A stretch of DNA of 53,333 bases from an uncultured delta proteobacterium (lineage in GTDB: Bacteria; Desulfobacterota; Desulfovibrionia; Desulfovibrionales; Desulfovibrionaceae): the NCBI GenBank assembly GCA_900079685.1, contig LT599019.1, forward strand, positions 1 through 53,333, written 5' to 3'. The notes under the pieces were generated by a model. It did not search any database. It worked only from the letters and a program-made list of their open reading frames with translations, and was not told the DNA's origin. Shown here in pieces: positions 17,385 to 26,771 of the stretch (positions are counted from its first letter, which is position 1; every line of letters begins with the position of its first letter). The position numbers and the translations under genes were made by a program.

Positions 17385-18413
17385 CTATTTCCGCCCGCTT
17401 TTTTTGGGCTTCGCCGCTTTGGGCGGGATGGCGTATTGCAACTCCGCGTCCCTGGCCGTGAACACGGAGGGAGCGGTAATCCGGTAAACTTTCTGGCCGA
17501 TGTTGAGCTTGTTGTCGGAACTGTGCATCCCCAAATCAGCGGACGCGGTTTCAACCCGGCTGAGAAGGTGTTGAGCCGTCAGAAGATGGTAGAGCATGAC
17601 GCCGCGATAGTTCCTGACCATGCGGGCTACATTGTCTGCGTAGAGCTGGTCCGCTTCGGCCAGCCCCTGCGCCCAGGCTTCGCGTACCGCTGCCCGCCAG
17701 ATGGCCCGTTCTTCGTCATTTTTCGGTAAAACGGCGGGATTGGGTTTTTCCGGCTCCGGAAAGCCGTCTATCATCAGAAATTTACGCCAATTGGGAACGG
17801 TTGCGATATACCGCGCCGGTTCAAGCAGTTCATAGGTGGTTTCCGCAGTCGTAGCAGCTGCGGTGTTTTCAATACGCATGGACGCTCCTGCCCGCGTGAG
17901 CAAAGGCGGCATTATCAGGGCGTCACCCTGCGTCATGACCAGCGGGGAAAAGTCAAATGCCGTATCCATGATCGCGCCGTGACCTTCCGTAACGGCCACA
18001 AGCTGTTTGTAGCGCCAGGCGATTGCCGTCTGGAAAGTCACCAGTTGCGCCGCCTCCCGAATGGCGGCGGGCCGCATGAGCCTGACAGCGGTATTTTCCT
18101 TGGAACTGACCCCTTTCAGTTCCAGAAGTTCCGCCAGTTCGCCAGGCTCCCCCTTACGCGGACCCGCCGCGAGGTCGGCGGGAATGTCCACCGCCAGGTA
18201 TTGCACCGTTTCATCTTCCCCATATGATGCATCATAGGGCGACATTTTTCCCGCCTCGTCCTTGGAATTGGCGGCATCAGCTTTTTCCGGCGCTTGAGCC
18301 GTTTGCGGCGGCACCGGAACCGGAGGTACAGGCTCCCCGGCATTTTGTTTTACGGCGCATCCGGCAAGAGCGACCACCAACAACCCCATGAGCAAAAATT
18401 TCTTTGCCGCCAT
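17385..18413 (-). CDS. dotC: Outer-membrane lipoprotein DotC/TraI, core complex
   Basis: From ATG 18413 (342 residues) the signal ends in the lipobox LAGC (MAAKKFLLMGLLVVALAGCAVKQ), so Cys19 is lipidated. A proline-rich linker precedes the DotC domain: RPAAIREAAQLVTFQTAIAWRYK, FDFSPLVM..LIMPPLLTRA, YIATVPNWRKFLMIDGFPEPEKPNP, W..GLAEADQLYADNVARMVRNYRGVMLYHLL. DotC, DotD and DotH form the outer-membrane ring. The gene begins 3 bases after dotD stops and ends 3 bases before dotB. Confidence 0.9.
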   Translation of the reverse strand: MAAKKFLLMGLLVVALAGCAVKQNAGEPVPPVPVPPQTAQAPEKADAANSKDEAGKMSPYDASYGEDETVQYLAVDIPADLAAGPRKGEPGELAELLELKGVSSKENTAVRLMRPAAIREAAQLVTFQTAIAWRYKQLVAVTEGHGAIMDTAFDFSPLVMTQGDALIMPPLLTRAGASMRIENTAAATTAETTYELLEPARYIATVPNWRKFLMIDGFPEPEKPNPAVLPKNDEERAIWRAAVREAWAQGLAEADQLYADNVARMVRNYRGVMLYHLLTAQHLLSRVETASADLGMHSSDNKLNIGQKVYRITAPSVFTARDAELQYAIPPKAAKPKKSGRK

Positions 18414-18415
18414 GA

Positions 18416-18886
18416 TCAGCCTCCCACCTTTACGGTTCTGGCCAGCGTGATTACGCGGCTGATGGGATCGACGCGCAGAGCCGCCTGCGGCTGTATCTGC
18501 CAAGCTATGTCTTCAAGCAGAACATGGGCGGGCCGGTTCAGACCGCGCACAACCACGGTGAGCGGTTGGGTTGAAGGAGAACCCATTTCCTCATAGCGGT
18601 AGCCGAGTTGCAGGCAAATTTCTTTGAGAGCGCCCGCCGCCGGTCCCGTCCAGGCCACAGAAACGGGCTTGTTCAAAGACGGGTCCGGGGGAGGCAGAAG
18701 CGGCTGCATTCCCTCGCCGCGCAGTTTGGCAAGCATGGCAAGTTCGCCGTGCGCCTGTTCAGCGGCGTCACCAAGCGTGACCGCAACAAAATCTGCGGGG
18801 CTGGAAACAGCCGGAACATTCGCCTTCTTCGCGCAGGCGGCGAGAGACAGGCAGCAGCACAGCAACAAAACGGTTTTTCTGAACAC
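18416..18886 (-). CDS. dotD: Outer-membrane lipoprotein DotD/TraH, core complex
   Basis: A GTG at 18886 is the best start: AGGAG lies 7 bases upstream and the product begins MFRKTVLLLCCCLSLAAC, a lipoprotein signal ending in LAAC. An ATG at 18913 has no such site. The 156-residue protein ends with the DotD secretin-N-like domain (KPVSVAWTGPAAGALKEICLQLGYRYEE and VLLEDIAWQIQPQAALRVDPISRVITL). It works beside DotC and DotH in the outer-membrane ring. A dispersed CAGACACACCCCC motif lies in the gap just upstream. Confidence 0.87.
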   Translation of the reverse strand: MFRKTVLLLCCCLSLAACAKKANVPAVSSPADFVAVTLGDAAEQAHGELAMLAKLRGEGMQPLLPPPDPSLNKPVSVAWTGPAAGALKEICLQLGYRYEEMGSPSTQPLTVVVRGLNRPAHVLLEDIAWQIQPQAALRVDPISRVITLARTVKVGG

Positions 18887-18913
18887 GACAAAACTCCTTT
18901 GGATAAAATTCAT

Positions 18914-18933
18914 AAACAGACACACCCCCGCCC
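18914..18933 (+). repeat. Dispersed motif copy 2, between genes
   Basis: AAACAGACACACCCCCGCCC lies in the gap between the IcmV-like gene (ends 18936) and the GTG start of dotD (18886), so no protein sequence explains it. Confidence 0.75.
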
Positions 18934-18935
18934 GC

Positions 18936-19370
18936 TTACGGGCGAAACACCCCGCCAAAAGACAGCAGCCAGCGGGAGAGCGGCAGGAAACAGCAATTCT
19001 TCAAAACAGAAATCCGCCAGGCCGTTGTGATGATGCCGAACAGACAAGGCGGCGCGATAAAGGCCAATGCCAGGCAGGACGCAAGACTTTGCAGCAGAAG
19101 CGCGGCAATCAGACAGACAATCACCGGTATGGCAAACACCAGAAACCGGAGTCGCAGCACAAGGACAACGCCGGGAATTTCCGCAACGTGGTCAATGCCC
19201 CAAGACGTGAGAACCAGGCTGAAATCTTCGGTCAGCATCTGTTGTTCCGATGTCGAGCGGTGACGCCGGAAACCTCCCAGGCGCGAACGCAAATCGGCTT
19301 TCAAGGATGAAAGGTGTTGCCCGGTCGGAGAAACACGCGAAACCAAATTGTTTTTTATGCGCCTAAACAT
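18936..19370 (-). CDS. Small membrane protein, probably IcmV/TraX-like
   Basis: This 144-residue protein has a basic amino part (FRRIKNNLVSRVS..RLGGFRRHR), an acidic patch (EQQMLTEDF) and two adjacent membrane segments (about 70-115), then a basic tail. Size, topology and place directly after dotA match IcmV of Legionella, which lies next to dotA, and TraX of R64. The primary sequence similarity I can judge is weak, so the name is tentative. AGGAG stands 9 bases before the ATG. Confidence 0.6.
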   Translation of the reverse strand: MFRRIKNNLVSRVSPTGQHLSSLKADLRSRLGGFRRHRSTSEQQMLTEDFSLVLTSWGIDHVAEIPGVVLVLRLRFLVFAIPVIVCLIAALLLQSLASCLALAFIAPPCLFGIITTAWRISVLKNCCFLPLSRWLLSFGGVFRP

Positions 19371-19388
19371 GCTGAAATCTCCTGATGT

Positions 19389-21500
19389 CTAACTTCTGAA
19401 ATTGCCTTGAGCCAAACCCGCGCCCTTATTGGGAGCGACAGCGGGCGATCCCCCCGCGTCAGCGCCGCCGTCCCCGGCAGCACCGCCCTTGTTTCCGCCC
19501 CCTGACCGGTTGCCGCGCAATTCCTTGACCCCTTGCGCCCCGGAGCTGACCACGTTGGTGGACCCCATAAAAATGGCTTTCACCCCGGATTGGTCTTCTT
19601 TTTCTCCAAGAGAATGGAATTGCTGGCCTATCCAGGCTGTGACGTGTTCGGGGAGGTAGTGAATCAGGCTGAAAAACTTGTTGGCCATCATGATGACCAC
19701 GATGCCGAGAATGACGAGCATGGAGATGGTGCCGGTGATGCCGATCATCTTGCTTTGCCCGGTTCCGGCGATAAACATTTCAAAGCTGGCCCCGATGAGT
19801 CTGCCCAGGACGTTCATCAGAATGATGGCGGCAAAAAAGCCCGCCACCATCAATGGAGGCCGGATGATGATGCCGAGCAGCAGCAGATAACCGCGTTTTC
19901 CGTGCTGGCCCGCCGCGCCGTCACCTTCGGGCAACGCATGAGCACAGAGCCACAGGGGAGCGGCCACAAGAGATTCCACAATCAGAATGACCCACCCGGC
20001 CAGAGCGGAAATCCAGCGAATGAACGGAATTGCGGGGAGGTAATAGGCCAGCGCCAAACCATACAGGAGCATGGGCAGAAAAACGGCGAACAGGGCGAAA
20101 CTGATATATTTGTCCAGGGTTGGAATGGCGTCGCCAACGACAGGGATGGCGTTTCCCAGGGAGCGGGTGACATCCAGAGCGCCCAGGGCGGCAGCCAGCC
20201 CCCAGGCCGTGCCGATCATGTAGTCTCCCACGTTGGACACCGCCATGATCGGGTCTTGGCTGGAGAGTTTTTCCACGGCAATGGGCAGGACATTCCCGGC
20301 GACCAGCTTGTTCATGGTCGCCCGTATCCAGTTGGTAAGCTCTTCAAATCCTCCGGTTTCATTGGTTACAGCCGGGTCCGCCGTGGTGTCGGAAATACCG
20401 CGCCGAGTGGCGTAGGCGGTTTTGATGTAGTTCGCTACCCGCTCTTTGATGGCCTCGTAATCTTGCAGGCCGTGAGTTATGCCCAACATTTCGGACCAGG
20501 TGTATTCTTTCGGAGAGTAAGAAATCCCCGAATACATAGCCTCGCGGACTTCCTGGTTTATCCAGGAAATCGACCAATAGGAGGAACCCGCGATAAACCA
20601 GCCATACTGCTTGGATATGTCCTCAAAATCCTTGAGCTTGCTTTGTAGTTGACCTTGCTGTGCGTAGCTTTGCAGCCCGGTGAGAATTGTGGAATTGACC
20701 TGATTGGCAGCGTTATACAGGGCCAGCGGGTCAATATCGGAGGCGGCAGTTTCTGGGTTGGCAAGCTGTTGCGCCACATTGGAAAGCGCGGAAACAGCCG
20801 TACCCACGGCGTTAACCTTGCCCCGGCACAGGGCGTCTGCTTCGTCAACACACTCGACAATGACGGTCCCGGCATTGCCGTTGAAGATAAATTTGTATTC
20901 TCCCCCGGAGCCGAACCAGTTGCTGCTATACTTCCATTCGCCGCCCGGCTGGATATTCATGTCCCGCCGTTCGTTCAGATAATATTGCAGGGTAAGAGAT
21001 TCCAGAGTGCCGTTGGCTAGGGCCGAATAATGCGTCACATTCTGGTCCGGAGCCTGAACGGTGATCTGCCCGCCATGTTCAACAAAATAGTTTGTTCCCA
21101 AGTCCCATACGAAGTTGCCGAGGTTGATGGAAAAACCGATGCACGCGAGAATCGCCACCTGGAACAGACTCAACCCCTTGAAAATAGGGGCCAGAGCGCC
21201 CATCGCGCCGACAAAACGCAAGGGCATCCACAGAGAACTGAACTTTTTGCCGAAAGGCGACCCTTCATGCGCTGTTCCGGCAACCGCGACGGCCAGAACC
21301 CACAGAAACAGCGCGGATATGACGGCCAGCGCCACCAGGTTGAAGGCGCTGAAAAGCTGCAACATCAATTCCGCCGCGCTGGAACCGCCGAGGCCGCTCC
21401 CCCAGGTATCCCATCCCTGGCCGAGCAAGGTGTCCAAAAATTGTTTGCTGGCGTCACTTTTGAGCAGGACTTCCGAATTGGCGGGAATTTCTGTTGCCAT
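19389..21500 (-). CDS. dotA: Polytopic inner-membrane protein DotA/TraY
   Basis: The 703-residue product matches DotA/TraY in layout: an amino segment, WGSGLGGSSAAELMLQLFSAFNLVALAVI with early membrane spans, a large Trp/Asn-rich periplasmic domain (about residues 135-440), and a carboxy cluster of membrane spans (YISFALFAVFLPMLLYGLALAYYLPAIPFIRW, LMVAGFFAAIILMNVLGRL). The last 40 residues are low in complexity and Gly-rich. DotA is thought to form part of the inner-membrane channel or be exported itself. The next gene starts 18 bases downstream. Confidence 0.9.
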   Translation of the reverse strand: MATEIPANSEVLLKSDASKQFLDTLLGQGWDTWGSGLGGSSAAELMLQLFSAFNLVALAVISALFLWVLAVAVAGTAHEGSPFGKKFSSLWMPLRFVGAMGALAPIFKGLSLFQVAILACIGFSINLGNFVWDLGTNYFVEHGGQITVQAPDQNVTHYSALANGTLESLTLQYYLNERRDMNIQPGGEWKYSSNWFGSGGEYKFIFNGNAGTVIVECVDEADALCRGKVNAVGTAVSALSNVAQQLANPETAASDIDPLALYNAANQVNSTILTGLQSYAQQGQLQSKLKDFEDISKQYGWFIAGSSYWSISWINQEVREAMYSGISYSPKEYTWSEMLGITHGLQDYEAIKERVANYIKTAYATRRGISDTTADPAVTNETGGFEELTNWIRATMNKLVAGNVLPIAVEKLSSQDPIMAVSNVGDYMIGTAWGLAAALGALDVTRSLGNAIPVVGDAIPTLDKYISFALFAVFLPMLLYGLALAYYLPAIPFIRWISALAGWVILIVESLVAAPLWLCAHALPEGDGAAGQHGKRGYLLLLGIIIRPPLMVAGFFAAIILMNVLGRLIGASFEMFIAGTGQSKMIGITGTISMLVILGIVVIMMANKFFSLIHYLPEHVTAWIGQQFHSLGEKEDQSGVKAIFMGSTNVVSSGAQGVKELRGNRSGGGNKGGAAGDGGADAGGSPAVAPNKGAGLAQGNFRS

Positions 21501-21511
21501 GCCATTCCCCC

Positions 21512-22618
21512 TTATTGCTGTGCGCCGACCATGCGCGTGTACAAATCGTTCATTTCCTTGCCGGTGGAGCTTTCCATGCGCGTGAGGTAGTCCATTGAGG
21601 CGATGAAGGTCAGACGGTCGAGCAGTTCCGTATTCTTGCGGGCAAGCTCGAACTGAAACGCCTGCATCACCACCAGTTCACGCAGCAGACCCGAATCAGT
21701 GGCCGCGCTGACTTGCATGAACCAGTTGGGGTTGCCGACACGCATCTGCGACAGGAGTTTGTAAAGCCCGGCTTCCGAGAGCTTCCCGTCCACAATGCCA
21801 GGAGGGGTGCCGTTGCCGCCCGCTTCCGACCACTGGTTTTGCGCCCAGGTCGTCACGTCTTCCGGCAGCGTGGGCGCGTGGTACACAACATGGTTGTTGA
21901 GAGATTCCATGACCGCAGCCAACCGCGCTTCATGGATTTTCTTTGCCGCGGCATAGGTCTGCCCTGCGGGTGTGGATTTCTGCGAATCCGTGACCACCGG
22001 CAGAGGCCGGGGATTCGCCAGCGTTTTTATGGATTCATGGGCCTGCGCTACCTGGTCTTCGGTCAGAGTGCTTTCCAGGGGGAACAGCGCATCAACAGTC
22101 TCTTTTTCCGTAGGATGTTCGTCTGCCAGAACGCGATTCAGGAACTCGACCGGACGTGCGCCCGGTGTATTGGAATAGGCAAGCTGCTTCTCCCGCATGG
22201 TGCCGTGGATTTCCCGCCCGGCCTGTGCGCCAAGCTGGATACCCGCGCCCACGGAACTCGCCCCGCAGAGTCCCGCAGGCTGCGCGGCCTTGCCGTACAT
22301 ATCCTCGGTTTTCATGGCCTCGCCTGCCACGGCCTGCCCCTTGAGGGCCACGACATTACTTTCCTTGAGCGCAATAATGGCCCGGACAATCGTGGCCGAC
22401 TCGGTTTTGATGGTGCCGATGATGTTTTGCGCGGCCAGCAGAATTTCGGAACGGATGGAGGCCGCTTCCGCAGCCGTGACCGCGTTGACGGCCTGGACAG
22501 TCTGCATGTGCGCCATCGTGACAATGGCCTGGACCGAACCGCAACTGCACCCCTTGGCCCATGCTTCCTGGGCAGGAAACGCCAGTATCAACAAAGCCAG
22601 AAGCAGTATTTTTTTCAT
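21512..22618 (-). CDS. Exported TraW/IcmX-like transfer protein
   Basis: The 368-residue protein has a signal peptide (MKKILLLALLILAFPAQEAWAKG), then CSCGSVQAIVTMAHMQTVQAVNAVTAAEAASIRSEI, a long helical region, and a helical end (MQAFQFELARKNTELLDRLTFIASMDYLTRMES). Position between dotO and dotA is that of traW in IncI plasmids; IcmX is its Legionella counterpart. It is periplasmic or outer-surface and needed for transfer, with no known enzymatic role. Its ATG overlaps the dotO stop by 4 bases. Confidence 0.7.
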   Translation of the reverse strand: MKKILLLALLILAFPAQEAWAKGCSCGSVQAIVTMAHMQTVQAVNAVTAAEAASIRSEILLAAQNIIGTIKTESATIVRAIIALKESNVVALKGQAVAGEAMKTEDMYGKAAQPAGLCGASSVGAGIQLGAQAGREIHGTMREKQLAYSNTPGARPVEFLNRVLADEHPTEKETVDALFPLESTLTEDQVAQAHESIKTLANPRPLPVVTDSQKSTPAGQTYAAAKKIHEARLAAVMESLNNHVVYHAPTLPEDVTTWAQNQWSEAGGNGTPPGIVDGKLSEAGLYKLLSQMRVGNPNWFMQVSAATDSGLLRELVVMQAFQFELARKNTELLDRLTFIASMDYLTRMESSTGKEMNDLYTRMVGAQQ

Positions 22619-25611
22619 GATGTCCTCTCAGTTTTTTGGGCTATTTCATTGGCAATTTCGTGAATGACGTTGACCAGCGCATCGTCAGCGGCGGTCTGAT
22701 CCGTCACCATCCGTCTGCGGCGCTCCACTTCCGCCTTTGCGGAGCCACCCGGAAATCGGGTAGCAAGCCGCCGCAGGGCCTCGGACGGCCCCAGGCGCTT
22801 GTAAAGATTGTTGCGAATGGCAACGTCTTCCGCAGTTGTGGAAAATGCCCACAGCGGTTGCCCGCCGATGGTCAGGGTGAGTACGAGTTGCGACCGGCCT
22901 GAACCCGTTTGAAATACGGCCACCAGGTTTGCCCCGGCCCGGCCTGGTTTGCCGAGGCGGGCGAGCGCGTATTGACACGCGCCGTTCAGAGCGAAACGGT
23001 CAGCCAGATTTTTGATGCTTCGCTCCGTTCCCGCTCCGAGAACGAGAATCGTAGTGGCAAGTTCCGTAAGAATCGGGGGAACGTCGTCTATGTCCTGGGT
23101 ATACAGCCCCATAGATAACAGCCACTTGCGCGACTCTCGCGCCATAGTGGTCATGTCTGCCTGAAGCTGGCCCGCGACAGAGGTGTTTTTGGTAACGCGG
23201 TGGGCCTCGTCGTAACAAAAGCGTTTCGGGTCTTCGCGGATGGCTTCAACCCGCTCCGCATGATAGGGCTGGTACTTTTCCGGCATCAGCTTCACATCGT
23301 CGGGCATAAGGAAGAATCGCGCCCCCAAAACGTGTCGCGCCAGCATGTACATGACGGCAGATTGCCTGTCCGCCGTGGGACCGCCACGCGGAGCCACTTC
23401 GTCAAGGTCGAGACTGACAACCTGGGCATCACCCAAATCGAATTGTGTGGGTTCTTTCAGAATGACGTAGGCTTCAATGGCATCGAGAAAGGACCGCCAG
23501 ACCGTCATTATCGTGTGCTGTTCGTAGGTGTTTTCAATGCCCTTGTTCTGCCGCAACTGAGACACCACATCGCCAAGCAGCGGAACGGCAAAGCGCTGTG
23601 CCTGTAAAGCCTCGTGGATGAATCCACGGTCGAAGAGCGCATCGACAATTTCCCACCAGCTCGTAGAGGCATCCAGAGGAATGCCCTCATTGACGACGAG
23701 TTGGTGCAGTTCCGGCAATACGTTCGGCTGGTACAACCGGGGTTTGCCGCCTTTTTCATCGGACAGTTCAAGATAGGCGAGGTCTATGGCCCGCCCGATG
23801 ATGCCCGGTACGTTTTCAGCCGGTGCGTCAGAGTCCGGCGGGGTTGCCAGCAGAGTAAGGAAATTGCTCAAAAATGACTTGTGCGAAGGCAGAGGCCTCC
23901 GGTTGCCGAGCGGTAAATCGAAGGGATTTATAGAATAATCCGGCGTCATACGGAGCCGGTGGTATGCCGCCAGGTGTTTTCTCCCTTCCGGCAGATTTTC
24001 CTTGAGCAAGGTAATCAACCCGGAACTGGACGGTCCTACGTCCACAATGGACAGCCAGGGCAGGCGGGAGAGTCCGGCCTGCGTCACAAAGGCAAAGTTG
24101 AGCGCATTCAGAAAAACGGATTTGCCGCCACCCATCGGCGCAACGCCCACATCTATCCATGACGCCTGTTCCGATGAGTTGGGCGCGAATGGAATAATTT
24201 TTCCGTCCTGAGTACGGAGCAGCAGGCTCCCCTCTGTCCAGGGCGAAGCCGAGCGCAGCGGCAACATGCCTATGGCGTCCTGCAAGGGCGCGGCAGTCAC
24301 CGGAGCCGGGCTGGACGGCATCATGCCGGGCAAACTGGCCGTGAATCCAAGCAGCGGATCGCCCACGGCTTCGGAAACGTCAGTCGTTCCCCAGCCCTGG
24401 ACTGCCTTGGAAAGCTCCGCCACTCGCCGCCTGAGCAGCAAATGCGCATCCTGTTCCGAGCCTTCCCTGATGCAGGCCCAGGTGCAGAGGCAAATTCTGT
24501 ATTTGACGCAACAGACGCCTGCCAAATCCAAGGCTTTCAGGCCATCAACCGCTGCATTGAAACGCTTGTTGTCCGAACTGGAGAACGCCAGCACAGAGGA
24601 CAACAAGGGTTTGAGGCCCATGTTCAGCCCGCCGTCCTCCAAAAGAAAGGAAATGCGGTACGGCAAGCGTTCATCACGCCGCGCCAGCACCCGGAAAAAA
24701 TCCTGAAAAGGTTTGGGCGTCTGCGGCATCAGCGTCATGATCAGCGGCCCGTAAATCCGGTCGCCAATCCGGATTGCGCTTCTGGAAACTATCTGCCCCT
24801 CACGCGGCCAGAGCTGGCCCTTGAAATCCGGATACAGAATATTGTGCAACTCGTCGGCCTTGCCGGTATCCGGGTCGGGCATCCGAACCGGCAGCGGGTC
24901 GCCGGGAACAAGCGGTTGCCAGTTCCGGCTGGTAAATTCCGGATCAATGCTGGTCCGGATATCCCGCAGCGCATCATGCGCGTTAAGCGGGTACACCATC
25001 AGATCGACTTGTTTAAACGCATCCTGAACGCCGGTCAGAAAGCCGTTATGCGCGTCATGCAGCGCGGCTACAGCGCGGGAAACCTGTTGGCAGCCCGGAA
25101 TGGTCGGCACCTTGTTCATGGATACGGTGCGTTCTTTCAGCGCCGCCTTCTTGAGCGAATCGGGCAACACAGCGGGGCGGGTCCAAAGCACCAGCCAGCA
25201 TGTTTCCAGGGAGCAATAGCGTTTCAGGGCATCACCCCAATTTTCCAGCAAGGGACCGATACTCAGTCCGAGATTTTGCGCTGTCAGGCGCGAGGGCTGG
25301 AGCAGCTCGTCAACGCGCCTTGCGCTGCTTTCCGGGTCGTACTCAAAAACGACCTGAATCAGATGACCGGGCTTTGAAAGCGTGGATTGCAGCTTTTCGG
25401 TCAGGCCGCTGACTATGGTTTCATATTCTTCAACTCCTACATGCCTGAGAGAACCTTCCAGCCGCAGGAGGCTCAAAAGGCTACCATCATCAGCCACCAA
25501 AATGCCGTTATCAACGGTTTCCAGCCTGCAATAGCTGTGAACCGGCCCGGCAAAGGCTTCGGACAAGGAGCGTATGCCGCGTTCAATACCGTTTACGAAC
25601 TTATCCAGCAT
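22615..25611 (-). CDS. dotO: Large secretion ATPase DotO/TraU (IcmB)
   Basis: About 998 residues, starting at the ATG at 25611 that shares its A with the dotI stop (TGATG); a GTG one codon upstream is the alternative. The amino half is the VirB4-like docking region. The Walker A loop is APMGGGKSVFLNAL near residue 490, and PKRFCYDEAHRVTKNTS is the Walker B region with its acids. DotO hexamers sit at the inner-membrane base of the channel and recruit DotB. The gene overlaps the TraW-like gene by 4 bases. Confidence 0.93.
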   Translation of the reverse strand: MLDKFVNGIERGIRSLSEAFAGPVHSYCRLETVDNGILVADDGSLLSLLRLEGSLRHVGVEEYETIVSGLTEKLQSTLSKPGHLIQVVFEYDPESSARRVDELLQPSRLTAQNLGLSIGPLLENWGDALKRYCSLETCWLVLWTRPAVLPDSLKKAALKERTVSMNKVPTIPGCQQVSRAVAALHDAHNGFLTGVQDAFKQVDLMVYPLNAHDALRDIRTSIDPEFTSRNWQPLVPGDPLPVRMPDPDTGKADELHNILYPDFKGQLWPREGQIVSRSAIRIGDRIYGPLIMTLMPQTPKPFQDFFRVLARRDERLPYRISFLLEDGGLNMGLKPLLSSVLAFSSSDNKRFNAAVDGLKALDLAGVCCVKYRICLCTWACIREGSEQDAHLLLRRRVAELSKAVQGWGTTDVSEAVGDPLLGFTASLPGMMPSSPAPVTAAPLQDAIGMLPLRSASPWTEGSLLLRTQDGKIIPFAPNSSEQASWIDVGVAPMGGGKSVFLNALNFAFVTQAGLSRLPWLSIVDVGPSSSGLITLLKENLPEGRKHLAAYHRLRMTPDYSINPFDLPLGNRRPLPSHKSFLSNFLTLLATPPDSDAPAENVPGIIGRAIDLAYLELSDEKGGKPRLYQPNVLPELHQLVVNEGIPLDASTSWWEIVDALFDRGFIHEALQAQRFAVPLLGDVVSQLRQNKGIENTYEQHTIMTVWRSFLDAIEAYVILKEPTQFDLGDAQVVSLDLDEVAPRGGPTADRQSAVMYMLARHVLGARFFLMPDDVKLMPEKYQPYHAERVEAIREDPKRFCYDEAHRVTKNTSVAGQLQADMTTMARESRKWLLSMGLYTQDIDDVPPILTELATTILVLGAGTERSIKNLADRFALNGACQYALARLGKPGRAGANLVAVFQTGSGRSQLVLTLTIGGQPLWAFSTTAEDVAIRNNLYKRLGPSEALRRLATRFPGGSAKAEVERRRRMVTDQTAADDALVNVIHEIANEIAQKTERTS

Positions 25612-26342
25612 CACGAATCCCTTTTCAAAACGACCTGTTGAATGACCACGCCTCGCGGTGTTTTCACCGTGGAAGCGCGGCGGACCAGAACCGTGGCCAC
25701 AAGACGTTGGGTGCTTTCAACTCCCTGGCTGGACTCGTAAGAAACAATCAGGGGAAATTCGATGCGCCAGGTGGCCGTGCCACCCACCAGACCGGAGGCG
25801 GCAATAACCGGGGCGCGGGTGGTAACAGCGGACGCGGAGAGCCGCTTTTCCCGAATCATGTCCAAAATGCCGGAGCTTTGGAGCGAAGCGAGAAAAGACT
25901 TGAAGGCGTCATCGTCAAAACTCGACCGAATTGATTCAAGTTTTTCCCGCCATTCAAGGAAATTGAGAGACATCGCGCCGGTAATAGTGTCAGAGGCCCA
26001 GGTGAGCAGCCCTTCTTGTGTCAAAACGGGCTGGTCCAGGGGAACGAGGGGAGCAAGGCGCAAATCCGGAGTAGCCGCGAAATAGCGCGGCCCCGGCTGG
26101 TTCATGAGCAGCAGCGCAATAACCGCAATACTGATGCCCTGTGTAACGACCAGGCCCAAAGCCAGTTTCATGGCCCGCCTGAATTGCGTTCTGTACCAGC
26201 CAAGTCCCCCGAAAACGGCTTCGGTTGACGGTGAAGAGGCATGAACTTCATTCACGCCTTCAACCTTCGCCGTTTCCGGGGAACCTTGCGGTTGAGTGTT
26301 TACAGGAGGAGTCTCTTTGGTTTTTTTATGAAAAAAGTTCAT
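25611..26342 (-). CDS. dotI: Inner-membrane protein DotI/TraM (IcmL)
   Basis: The 243-residue protein has a soluble Pro/Thr-rich amino part, one membrane span (about 57-80, LALGLVVTQGISIAVIALLL), and a periplasmic domain with FAATPDLRLAPLVPLDQPVLTQEGLLTWASD and the closing beta-rich part (TATWRIEFPLIVSYES, VATVLVRR). This is the DotI/IcmL/TraM fold, a VirB8-like ring around the channel. The TGA stop overlaps the dotO start. Confidence 0.9.
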   Translation of the reverse strand: MNFFHKKTKETPPVNTQPQGSPETAKVEGVNEVHASSPSTEAVFGGLGWYRTQFRRAMKLALGLVVTQGISIAVIALLLMNQPGPRYFAATPDLRLAPLVPLDQPVLTQEGLLTWASDTITGAMSLNFLEWREKLESIRSSFDDDAFKSFLASLQSSGILDMIREKRLSASAVTTRAPVIAASGLVGGTATWRIEFPLIVSYESSQGVESTQRLVATVLVRRASTVKTPRGVVIQQVVLKRDS

Positions 26343-26364
26343 GCCTCTTCACCTTTGCTTGTGG

Positions 26365-26754
26365 TTACAGACCGAGATCGCCCAAACCGGAAGTCTGGTC
26401 CGAACCGAACAGTGTGGCCGAGCCGGAACCGAGAAATTCACCCAGGCCGAGCGCCAGAGCGCCGATCACCACTTTGGTGATGCCACCGGCATAAGTGCTC
26501 TGGCCCTGGTGTTTCCCGGCTTTGTACATCTCGACACAGCCCCAAACGCCCATGCCCGCGCCTGCCGCATAGCCGCCCATCGTGATGCCCTTGGCGACCC
26601 CCTTGGCGTTTTCGGCCACGTTCTGCCCCATTTCCCCAAAGGCGACAGCGGCATGGGAGATTTCCGGCTGAAGCAGCCAGATAACGGCGGCTCCCAGGAA
26701 AAACGCCGTCCACCTGGCGGGAGAAACAGAGGTCAAAAGGTTGGTAATGTTCAT
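26365..26754 (-). CDS. Small membrane protein DotP/IcmD (TraR-like)
   Basis: The ATG at 26754 (GGAGG 9 bases upstream) gives 129 residues, MNITNLLTSVSPARW. There is an amino membrane span or signal, a Gly/Ala-rich centre (GITMGGYAAGAGMGVWGC) and a second hydrophobic segment (GGITKVVIGALALGLGEFLG). Length and two-span layout match IcmD/DotP and TraR, and it sits between dotE and dotI as in IncI systems. The frame is open further upstream but that part lies over dotE in another frame. Confidence 0.75.
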   Translation of the reverse strand: MNITNLLTSVSPARWTAFFLGAAVIWLLQPEISHAAVAFGEMGQNVAENAKGVAKGITMGGYAAGAGMGVWGCVEMYKAGKHQGQSTYAGGITKVVIGALALGLGEFLGSGSATLFGSDQTSGLGDLGL

Positions 26755-26771
26755 GTGTGCTTTCCTCCACA